Assembly (NCBI GenBank): GCA_938041445.1
Contig: CALISO010000055.1
Location: forward strand, 1-46,693
Length of the DNA: 46,693 nucleotides
From: an uncultured Saprospiraceae bacterium
GTDB taxonomy: Bacteria > Bacteroidota > Bacteroidia > Chitinophagales > Saprospiraceae
Reading direction: 5' to 3'
The translations under genes and the position numbers were made by a program. The first letter of the stretch is position 1, and each line of letters opens with the position of its first letter. Below are positions 9,525-18,400 of the stretch, in pieces. Below the pieces are notes generated by a model. It was not told the DNA's origin, did not search any database, and saw only the letters and a program-made list of their open reading frames with translations.

Positions 9525-10604
9525 ATGAAACATATGCAACATAATCAGACTACATTACTTGTCACTGGGCAAGACTTACAACAAATCATATTTAACATTG
9601 GCTTAGACTCTTTGATGGATCAACTCATTGAAGAGACTTATCTAGCCTTAGTGAATTATGACCCGTCTGATTGTGTGATGAATCGGAGATCAGGCTACAA
9701 TTACACAGAACCTGCTGAAGGATTAGTAGAATGGATGCCTATCAGGCAGATAAGCAAAGATCAAGTGGTAATCAAAGTAGTTGGTTACCATCCCCGGAAT
9801 CCTGAACAATATCAAGTACCTACAATCATCTCTACAATCTCTAAGTATGATACCCGAACTGGGCACTTGAGTGCATTGATTGATGGTGTATTACCAACAT
9901 CTCTACGAACAGGTGCAGCGGGTGCAATTGCAAGTAAGTTGTTTGGCTACAGCCAAAGTCAATCCTTAGGTTTGATTGGTTGTGGTGCTCAGGCCGTTAC
10001 ACAATTACACGGTATTTCTCGGGTGTTTGATTTGAAGCAAATTTACTATTATGATATAGATGAATTGACAAGTCAATCGTTCGTTGCCAGAGCTGCTATG
10101 CTTGACCTTGACTGTGAGTTTGTCCCAATGTCCATCAATGAAATAGTCAGAGAATCCGATATCATATCGACGGCTACATCAATTGGGATAGGAGAGGGGC
10201 CATTGTTCGCTGAATTACCAACTAAGGAGTGGTTGCATATTAATGCAATCGGATCAGATTTTCCAGGTAAATTTGAGTTGCCATTTTCGTTTTTGGAGAA
10301 TAGTTATGTCTGCCCTGATTGGATAGATCAAGCTGTCATAGAAGGAGAGTGTCAGAATCTTGAAAGCCATCAAATCGGTGAAAGCTTATCACACTGCTTG
10401 AAAGAAGCAAATACATTTGAGCATTTGAAAAATAGTAGAACAGTGTTTGACTCTACGGGTATCGCGTTACAAGATTTAGTTTCTTCAAAAATCATCCTTG
10501 AGCATGCAGAGAGGTTGAATATCGGCCAAAGGGTTCAGATTGAAAGTGCTTCCCTTGATGAGAAGAACCCATATGCATTTATAAAACGACTCAAGAAAAG
10601 TTAA
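9525..10604 (+). CDS. Ornithine cyclodeaminase / mu-crystallin family NAD(P)-dependent enzyme
   Basis: The 359-residue protein carries the family hallmarks: LPTSLRTGAAGAIASKL near residues 123-140 and a Rossmann nucleotide-binding turn (LGLIGCGAQAVTQLHG). Members deaminate or reduce amino acids: ornithine cyclodeaminase makes proline, SbnB oxidises an intermediate to diaminopropionate, others make imino acids. No cysteine-synthase-like SbnA partner is visible in this window, so a diaminopropionate pathway is not established. It could provide a nonstandard amino acid or proline for the nearby NRPS, but may be unrelated. The ATG at 9525 is used; a second ATG lies three codons later. Its 3' end overlaps the convergent GT2 gene by four bases. 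Confidence 0.85.
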   Translation: MKHMQHNQTTLLVTGQDLQQIIFNIGLDSLMDQLIEETYLALVNYDPSDCVMNRRSGYNYTEPAEGLVEWMPIRQISKDQVVIKVVGYHPRNPEQYQVPTIISTISKYDTRTGHLSALIDGVLPTSLRTGAAGAIASKLFGYSQSQSLGLIGCGAQAVTQLHGISRVFDLKQIYYYDIDELTSQSFVARAAMLDLDCEFVPMSINEIVRESDIISTATSIGIGEGPLFAELPTKEWLHINAIGSDFPGKFELPFSFLENSYVCPDWIDQAVIEGECQNLESHQIGESLSHCLKEANTFEHLKNSRTVFDSTGIALQDLVSSKIILEHAERLNIGQRVQIESASLDEKNPYAFIKRLKKS

Positions 10605-11551
10605 GATTCACTTTGTCTATTGTCCTTTTGCTTGACAAGGATTTTTTCTATCAACTTTCGGTTACGTCCAAGTAGGTCTCCAATGATTCCGAGTGCAAAT
10701 AGGTTGAATGCTATTGATATCAGCGTACTACCGATGACGAGTGATTGGACTTTGCCACTACCATCATGGGAAAAGAAATAGTCATACAAGAATCGTACAA
10801 TCGGAATCATACCAGTCAAAAGGAATATTCCACCAAGACCAACAAACACTCTTACTGGCTTATAGAATGCAAATGTTCTCAATGCACCAAATCCACTCTT
10901 GCGAATGTGGACCCACATATTCTTGAATAAACGCGAAGGTCGAGTAGGTGGATTAATTGTGAAGGGGATGGATTCAAGTTTTAATCTTTTGTCTGATGCC
11001 TGAATAGTTGCATCAAGTGTATAGCTGAACTTTTCAGTGATATTGATTTCCAACATTGCTTCTCGGCTATAAGCTCTGAAGCCAGATACAGCGTCTTTTA
11101 GTTTCTTTTCGCCACTGAGGAAGATGACAACCTTTGTACCTAACCATTGAAATAGTCTCTTAAGTCTTGAGAAGTGCTGCACTTGATTAGTCTGTCGATC
11201 TCCAATGACAATATCTGCTTGATTATCTAAAATAGGCTTGACTAGATTTGGTATGTAATGACCAGGGTATTGATCATCACCATCTGTATTGACTAAGATA
11301 TCAGCACCTTGATCTAATGCATATTGCATCCCTTTCTGAAAGCTAATTCCTAGACCCTTGTTCCCGATATTCTTGATGATATGGTCCACTTGGAGGTTCT
11401 CCGCAATCTCCACTGTATTATCTTCACTACCATCATCAATGATCAAAATTTCTATCTGATCGATTCCATCAATGTGTCTAGGAATCTGCTTGATGACTTT
11501 CGCAATGGTATCTTGCTCATTCAGACAAGGTATCTGTACGATTAGTTTCAT
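10601..11551 (-). CDS. Glycosyltransferase family 2, polyprenyl-phosphate sugar transferase type
   Basis: The 316-residue protein has a GT-A fold with the expected motifs: IPCLNEQDTI at the N-terminus, IIDDGSEDNT (Asp39-Asp40) and the metal-binding DGDDQYPG (Asp90, Asp92, Asp93). Two transmembrane segments close the protein (about 230-250 and 268-290). This layout is that of DPM1/GtrB-like enzymes that move a sugar from a nucleotide donor to polyprenyl phosphate at the inner face of the membrane. It overlaps the 3' end of the upstream multi-pass membrane gene by 35 bases, so the two form a translationally coupled pair. The usual partner of such an enzyme is a GT-C membrane glycosyltransferase, which fits that neighbour. 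Confidence 0.9.
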   Translation of the reverse strand: MKLIVQIPCLNEQDTIAKVIKQIPRHIDGIDQIEILIIDDGSEDNTVEIAENLQVDHIIKNIGNKGLGISFQKGMQYALDQGADILVNTDGDDQYPGHYIPNLVKPILDNQADIVIGDRQTNQVQHFSRLKRLFQWLGTKVVIFLSGEKKLKDAVSGFRAYSREAMLEINITEKFSYTLDATIQASDKRLKLESIPFTINPPTRPSRLFKNMWVHIRKSGFGALRTFAFYKPVRVFVGLGGIFLLTGMIPIVRFLYDYFFSHDGSGKVQSLVIGSTLISIAFNLFALGIIGDLLGRNRKLIEKILVKQKDNRQSES

Positions 11552-12989
11552 CTTGTGAAGATTGGTGATTTATTCTAAATTCATTGAAGGATAAGAGCAA
11601 TAATATAATAGCTAGGTTGATAAGCCAGATAGTACGAGCACTATATCTGACATTTTCGGCATTTGAAAATGTTCCACAGATCACAGTATTAATAATGTGG
11701 GCTGCAAATAAAGATATAATTGTTATCCACATATCGTTAGACAGTATGCGTTGACCTTTGAACTTGAACCGTAAGTAAACAAATATCAATACTGATACTG
11801 GTAAGATTAGTAGCCACCAAATTTTGTCAACTATAGCGTATCTACTTATGAATGGTCCAATATAGCTTCCTTGATATTGCCGTGAGTTGGAAAACTTAAT
11901 CCACTCTTTTTTTGATACTCTTTTGAGGTTACGTTTGAGGGTAATACCTTCAAGCGGGTAATAATCTGGAATCTCTGTATGCTTGAGTAGTTTTGGACTT
12001 CTGAGCAATGCAGCCTTAAAAAGAGCATAATAGAATCTAGGTATAGTCAAACAAGCGAGTGCAAATTCTTTATTGTCAGATGAAAACTTTTGATATTCTA
12101 TATTCTCTTGCTTTCTATCTACTGCTTTGTTAAGTTTTATTTTGATTTGGAATGGATTATTAGGGTCACACAGATAGTTGCCTGCATTGTCTGGACAGAA
12201 CGTTGCAAGCAGATTATCCAGCTCACCTACTTCCCACATCCTTACTCCAACAAAGTAGTATCCTGATGTGATATCCTTTGGCTTAGATTTTTTTTGAATT
12301 TTTGTTTTAGTATGGAGTTGAGGTTGATTGAGTATGTTCTTTTCTAGCCAGAATGAGGCGATAAACAAGACGAATAATGGAATTATGCTTTTTATAATTC
12401 TTAAAAACTGCTCCTTTGCATATTTGCGTTCTAAGGATAATTTTATGCAAATGATAAATGCTGTAAACAAAGGCAGGATAGCGATATGGCTTTGATGCCA
12501 ACTAGCAACAGCAAAAAACAGAATACAAAGCCACAAATACATTCCACGACTCAATTTATAATTGATGACCATTAAGATTATCAATAAACATATTGTTGTA
12601 GAAATATCACTCATAATGACATTGGATATCCATGGGAGAGCGGTGAATAAAAGGCCCGCAATGACAATGAGATATTTTAGATTGTTGTAATGAGAGAATG
12701 CTAATCTAGATATGCTATAGATGACTGAGAGAATTAGTAGATTCTGAATCATCGGGAGCCAACTGAGAGTTTTGAATACTTCTATATTTTTACCGACAAA
12801 GTAGATGTATGTATTTGACCAATGACTATTTTCTAAGAACTTAAGTCCCATCATTAAGTAAGACTTAGAGTCCGCAAGCAATAATGGAAACCCATTGTGT
12901 AAACTCAGTAATTGCAACAACAATAGACTTGTAACAAAAGCTGCTAAAGAAATGAATATTTTTTTGGTAGATATTGGTCTATTGGTCAT
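11517..12989 (-). CDS. Multi-pass membrane protein, possible GT-C type glycosyltransferase
   Basis: The 490-residue protein has about ten hydrophobic segments. An acidic residue follows the first of them (LLLADSKSYL), and a further one lies in a loop (WISNVIMSDISTT), as in GT-C enzymes that use polyprenyl-phosphate sugars. A hydrophilic region at about 225-375 would lie outside the membrane. I do not recognise a defined family. The 3' end overlaps the GT2 gene by 35 bases, and that partner makes the polyprenyl-sugar assignment plausible. Function is inferred from topology and context only. ATG start at 12989. Confidence 0.6.
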   Translation of the reverse strand: MTNRPISTKKIFISLAAFVTSLLLLQLLSLHNGFPLLLADSKSYLMMGLKFLENSHWSNTYIYFVGKNIEVFKTLSWLPMIQNLLILSVIYSISRLAFSHYNNLKYLIVIAGLLFTALPWISNVIMSDISTTICLLIILMVINYKLSRGMYLWLCILFFAVASWHQSHIAILPLFTAFIICIKLSLERKYAKEQFLRIIKSIIPLFVLFIASFWLEKNILNQPQLHTKTKIQKKSKPKDITSGYYFVGVRMWEVGELDNLLATFCPDNAGNYLCDPNNPFQIKIKLNKAVDRKQENIEYQKFSSDNKEFALACLTIPRFYYALFKAALLRSPKLLKHTEIPDYYPLEGITLKRNLKRVSKKEWIKFSNSRQYQGSYIGPFISRYAIVDKIWWLLILPVSVLIFVYLRFKFKGQRILSNDMWITIISLFAAHIINTVICGTFSNAENVRYSARTIWLINLAIILLLLSFNEFRINHQSSQDETNRTDTLSE

Positions 12990-13144
12990 AAAAGACTCGT
13001 GTAGTTAATGGTTTTTGTTAATGAGATTCACTATTGTTTTCGATCATTCATCACCTGTTTTAGGCAGGCTATAGAGGGAAAATTTATCTCACCTCAATTT
13101 ATCTGTTATTTTTGATTTCGTATTGATCAATAATCGATTATCAT

Positions 13145-14170
13145 ATGACTATACTCTTCGATCTGAATCATGCAGCCCATGTACACTTTATACGTAATGC
13201 TTACAAACAGCTTTCAAAAGAAGGGTATAACTGTTTAGTGACTGCAAGTGATAAGCCCTTAGTCTATGAACTATTGGGAGAGTATCAGATACCTTTTCAC
13301 CGGATGGGTACTATTGGGGTATCATTTATTGCTAAGATATTTAAGTTATTAGTACACGACTTCAAGATGTTGTGTTACTGTCTTCGACATAGACCTGATG
13401 TGATATTAGGAATCGTTGCGATAAGAGGTTCTCATATTGGTTGGTTACTAGGAATTAAAACTATTGTATTCACGGATACAGAACATGCTACTAAGCAAAT
13501 TGCGATTTTCAAGCCTTTTGCTTCAGAGATTCATACGCCTAATTGGTTCGGGACGGCACTTGGTAAAAAACAGCATAGGTATTCTGGATTTCATGAGCTG
13601 GCCTACCTCCACCCAGATAATTTTTCAGCAAGAGAGGAAGTTTTAGACTTGCTTGGGGTGGCAGATAGAGAGCCTTATTTTATCTTAAGATTTATCGCCT
13701 GGGATGCGACACATGATGTAGGGCAGTCTGGTATCAGATTGGTTAATAAGAGGGAATTGGTGAAGCGATTATTACCACACGGTAAAGTGTTTATTACCTC
13801 AGAGTATGACTTAGAAGAGGAGTTTAAGCAATATGAATATAGTATCCCCAAGTCCTACTTGCATGATGCATTGAGCTACTGTAGTATACTTATTGGAGAA
13901 GGTGCTACCACAGCATGTGAAGCTGCTATGTTGGGGGTTCCCAACATCTTAATTAATAGTATGCAATGGGGATATATCACATATCTTGAAAAGGAGTATG
14001 ATCTCTTGTATCACCTTACTGACGACAAGTCTTTATTCGAAAAGTTGCAGATGCTTTTAGCAAATCCCAACCTAAAAGAAGACTGGAGGATAAAGCGAGA
14101 TGCATTCTTAAGTACTCAACAAGATACCACAGCATACATTGTAGACTTACTAAAATCTAGGGCTAGATAG
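13145..14170 (+). CDS. DUF354 family, GT-B-like predicted glycosyltransferase
   Basis: The 341-residue protein starts with MTILFDLNHAAHVHFIRN, the typical opening of DUF354 (COG1817), which has the two-Rossmann GT-B fold of UDP-GlcNAc 2-epimerases and glycosyltransferases. The C-terminal half contains LIGEGATTACEAAMLGVPNI, the usual nucleotide-sugar contact region of this fold. The protein is soluble and has no signal peptide. It is transcribed toward the glycosyltransferase at the end of the minus-strand NRPS operon, and only four bases separate the two genes. The acceptor is unknown; members often sit in surface polysaccharide loci. Confidence 0.8.
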   Translation: MTILFDLNHAAHVHFIRNAYKQLSKEGYNCLVTASDKPLVYELLGEYQIPFHRMGTIGVSFIAKIFKLLVHDFKMLCYCLRHRPDVILGIVAIRGSHIGWLLGIKTIVFTDTEHATKQIAIFKPFASEIHTPNWFGTALGKKQHRYSGFHELAYLHPDNFSAREEVLDLLGVADREPYFILRFIAWDATHDVGQSGIRLVNKRELVKRLLPHGKVFITSEYDLEEEFKQYEYSIPKSYLHDALSYCSILIGEGATTACEAAMLGVPNILINSMQWGYITYLEKEYDLLYHLTDDKSLFEKLQMLLANPNLKEDWRIKRDAFLSTQQDTTAYIVDLLKSRAR

Positions 14171-14174
14171 GTGA

Positions 14175-15467
14175 TTAATCTAAGTAAGCATTAATGATTT
14201 TTTCGAGCACCTCGTTGGATTTGGCATTGATGTAAGATTGGTTTAGTTCTTCGATGCTGTCTTGGTAATCGGGGCTATTAAGTATCTGGTTGATTGTACT
14301 TGTTATAGATTCTATAGTTACTTTATTTGGAGGTAGGGCTATTCCACAGCCTTTATGATCAATTCTTACAGCATTTCCATTTTGGTCAAATTGTTCTCCA
14401 CTGATGACTAGCATGGGTGCTTTGTAATGGATACATTCATTAATTGTGTGTATACCACCATGGTTAATGGAGAGTGCAGCATTCCTGAGAAGATTCAATT
14501 GTGGGATTCTTTGATACAGTAGGACATCGGGTGATTCCGATTTATCCTTAAATGCATCATACCACTTGCCAAGAGAAACAACGCTGATAGTATTAGGGAT
14601 ATCTTGGAGTGCTTGCAGCAAAATTGGTATTACTCGTGCATTGCTTTTCTGCATCGAACTCCTCGTAACTACAATCAGTTGCTTATTTTCAACAGAGAGT
14701 CGAGTTAGGATTTTGTCAAACTCAATATCTAAGGTTACATCAATTTGCTCCTTGCGATCAGTCTGTATAAATGGATAAACATAATCGATATGTGGTAACT
14801 CCTGGGTTGTGAACTCTAGTTCAGGATGAGTCATCACTAATGTAGGAAATGACCGATAAGTAAATGGCAATGGGAATTGATAAGAAATCAGTTCACTAGT
14901 GTCAAATCGGAGTTTGTTAGCTAGGTATAGGATGAAATTCCTTCTGCTTAGTCCACCTGTTCTTATATTTTTTGCGATAGTCTTGAGTCTACCTACAATA
15001 CCACTAAATGTCCATATAGCTTTATTGTAGAGCTCAGATTTAGGTTGTTGTGACGAAGAGAGGGGGAGAGAGTTGCTTGATTGCCATACCGATAAGAACT
15101 GACAGAGCAATACAAATCTAAACTTGATACTACTGAGGTATAGGATGTATTCATGAAGTTCCATATCGATAAGTACAAGGTCGATATTGTTAGTCCTTAG
15201 TAAGGTATCAAAACTTCCAAAGTCCAGCTTCTTAATGAGATGATCAAAGTAGTCTAGTTTGCGGAGGTTTCCGCTATTTGACTTATAGTCAAATTCAATA
15301 GGATTGATTTCTAAATACTTAAAACCATTGACTTCCGTCTTTTCTTTTTCATTTTGTATTGAAGAAATCCAGACTTTATGTTGACCATTTTGTAGTCGGT
15401 TGGCTAATGCAAGACAAGCATTGGAGATGCCAGTAAGACCAGTGTGGATGATTAAGATATTACTCAC
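14175..15467 (-). CDS. Glycosyltransferase family 1 (UGT/MGT-like), last gene of NRPS operon
   Basis: The 430-residue protein has a GT-B fold with the C-terminal donor-site region SINHGGIHTINECIHYKAPM, close to the UDP-glycosyltransferase signature (HGG...E....P.). The N-terminus (LIIHTGLTGISNACLALANRL) is the acceptor half. Enzymes of this type add sugars to small hydrophobic molecules, including peptides and polyketides. The start is GTG at 15467 and overlaps the TAG stop of the upstream NRPS gene by one base, so it is translationally coupled to that NRPS. It is therefore a strong candidate for glycosylating the NRPS product. The sugar donor cannot be told from the sequence. Confidence 0.85.
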   Translation of the reverse strand: MSNILIIHTGLTGISNACLALANRLQNGQHKVWISSIQNEKEKTEVNGFKYLEINPIEFDYKSNSGNLRKLDYFDHLIKKLDFGSFDTLLRTNNIDLVLIDMELHEYILYLSSIKFRFVLLCQFLSVWQSSNSLPLSSSQQPKSELYNKAIWTFSGIVGRLKTIAKNIRTGGLSRRNFILYLANKLRFDTSELISYQFPLPFTYRSFPTLVMTHPELEFTTQELPHIDYVYPFIQTDRKEQIDVTLDIEFDKILTRLSVENKQLIVVTRSSMQKSNARVIPILLQALQDIPNTISVVSLGKWYDAFKDKSESPDVLLYQRIPQLNLLRNAALSINHGGIHTINECIHYKAPMLVISGEQFDQNGNAVRIDHKGCGIALPPNKVTIESITSTINQILNSPDYQDSIEELNQSYINAKSNEVLEKIINAYLD

Positions 15468-18400
15468 TACTCAGCCTCTGAATTCATTATTGATTCCATA
15501 TCATCTAAGATGTGTTGGGATAGAATCTCTATCGTTGGTTTTTGAAAAACGTGGTGAACACCAAGTTGGTAATCGAGTGTCTTTTCAATTCTAGCAACTA
15601 TTCTGATGGCATTTAATGAGGTACCACCTATCTCAAAGAAGTTGTCATCGATACTGATCTCTTCTAAGAGCATCACCTCCATCCAAATCTTATGTAGTAG
15701 TTCTTCTAATTCATTTGATGGTAATCTGACAGGTTGTATTCTCTGATATTCTATTTGCTCAAGTTGTGCATAGTCGACCTTACCATTTTGATTAGTTGGT
15801 ATCTGATCTACGTGGATAAATTGACTCGGCACCATATAATCTGGCAAGTAGGTGGTAATAAATGCTCTTAAATCAGAATTTGACATTTTTTCTCCAGTAT
15901 AGTATGCAACTAGCTGCCCCTCCGGTGCTTCTGACTCGTAACCAATCTCTTCAATAATATGTCTTACGTCAAGGTCAGTGATGATTTCTTCCACTTCGTC
16001 TATTGTTTCTTCTTTGGTCTTATGGCCAGTCCGGACATCCCAACTATATGGAAAGGCATAATTACTATAACCTCTCTCTTGGCGGTGGATATAGATACCT
16101 ACTTTATTGATCAGACAATTGGTAGATCTACCAGTATCTTCTGGTCTTACCCAAGGTAAGTCAGTATTGATATATGCATAGAGTTGCTCTAGGGTCACAT
16201 CGTGGTATCTGTAGAAGTCTACAATCTTTACCGATTGCAATATTGCATTCTCCTCTATGAAAGCACCACCAGTTTTCTCATAAGCGATATCTCTTACACT
16301 GTGGTAAGCTTGTCTTGCAGAGAACAGTGTATCTTCGATTTCTGATACGTCATTCATCGGCTTCCAGAAGATTTCCTCAGAGAGTTTTGTTTCAAAGAAT
16401 TGACCTCGCGACAAGCCTGTAACGATGATAGGTATGTTTTTTTCGAAGGCAATCTTGAGACTTAAGTTGTAGATAGTCTTGAAGCAACCATTGCAGACGT
16501 TACAATGCGTCTTAAGACTATCGACAAATATTTCATTCATATGTGGAGTCGAACCGAAGATATGATCCACCTTCAATACGTTTGTGATTCTAGTGATATT
16601 CTCTTTGGCATTGTCAGATATGTAGCCATTATCAAGGGTGAATGTCAGAACTCTCAGTCCCATCTCTACTAAGCGACCTAGGGCATAAGTGCTATCCTTG
16701 CCGCCACTATACAGCATGATGCAATCATGTGTTCCATTGTGAGGTTTAGTCTTTTGGAAGATCTTTAGAAACTTGTCTTCTGTTTCGAAGTACTTCTCAA
16801 CTTTCTTTTCATAAGACTCATAATTTCTACAGAATCCACATACATCATTCTCGTCGAAGTCAGCAGTAGGATAGTTAGAAGGCAGACCGCATTTACTACA
16901 GTGGATGTAGTCATCGTTTAGTTGTGATCGTGTTTTTTGGGTAACTACACAAGATTGGATATTTGAGTTAGACTCTATGATATTTTCAATTTCACCTGTC
17001 TCTATTCGTATTCCTCTGACTTTTATCTGAGCATCTTTTCTTCCGAGATATTCAATAATTCCATCATTGTTGATTCTTGCTAGGTCTCCACTGCGATAGT
17101 ATCTTGATGTGATGATTGGGTGTGTCGAAATGTACTTTTTATTTGTCAATTCTGGATCATTGAGGTAGCCATTTGAGAGACCGACTCCTGTCAAACAGAG
17201 CTCTCCGACTACACCATCAGGGACTGGTACTCCATCATTATCCGCAATAAAAGGCACACAATCACCCATCGCATTTCCTATAGGTACGTTGGCTGATAGG
17301 GTATCTATTTCTGGATTGTATAGATGAACGATACAACCAACAGTACATTCTGTTGGTCCATATTCATTAAATATCCGTAAACCTTCACCACCTTGATCAT
17401 TCAAAGACTTAGCTGATAGCCTTGTTAAGTTTTCACCACCGACAAGGATAGACTTAATCGAAGGGGAGAGTGGAATACCTTTGATAAGTTTCAAGTGAGA
17501 TGGTGTGCACTTTAAGCAATTAAGCTTCTCATCTAAGATCACATCTCGGATTGATAAATCGATACCCGATTGCTCACGATATATAGTAATAGATCCTCCG
17601 GTGTAAAGTGGTAGGAACAATGAGGTCATCGTCAAGTCAAAACCAATTGAGGTAAATAGCGGCATATGATAATGTGTATTGCCTGCTAAGTACATTGTTG
17701 CAGCAGTAGCCAAGTAGCTTGTAAACGACTGTTGTGAAATTACAACTCCTTTAGGCTTTCCTGTCGAGCCTGATGTGTAGAGTGTATAAAATCCTTCACC
17801 TGCATTGGTACGTATTGTATCAGAATTGGATTGTGCAATTTGACGTATGTCTATAATAGGCACTGACGTATCTATTGTTGCATCACTTTGTATAAGCACA
17901 TCTGCTGCGACATCTCCTATTAAGTATTGTACTCTAGCTTCTGGGAATTCTGAAGGAACTGGTACGAAAGATCCTCCTGCCAGTAGACTGCCAATTACTG
18001 AATAGACAAACTGTGGTGACCTCTCTAGATGAATAACAATTGTTGGACTGTGCTGCGATGTTTGTGTCTTGATGGCATTTGCAACAGCAAATGATTCCTT
18101 CATCAATTGCTCATATGTAACCTCAGTATGAGAATGATAGAGTGCAATTGCATTCGGTGACTGTTCAGCTTGTCGTTGTAATATGTTTATAAAAAGTTGA
18201 TCTATACCGATACTTGGTTTACTTGTTTCTCGTATTCTTTGATTTAGAGAATCTAATGTCGCGGTGGACAGTAGGCAGATGTTTTCAATAGAGACTTCTC
18301 CCACTATTTGACCAATTAATATCTTGAAGTCTGTGACAAGTCTTTCACCAAGTGAGATAATCTCATCTCCACCTTTGATGTCAAAGGCTAAGTTGAATTC

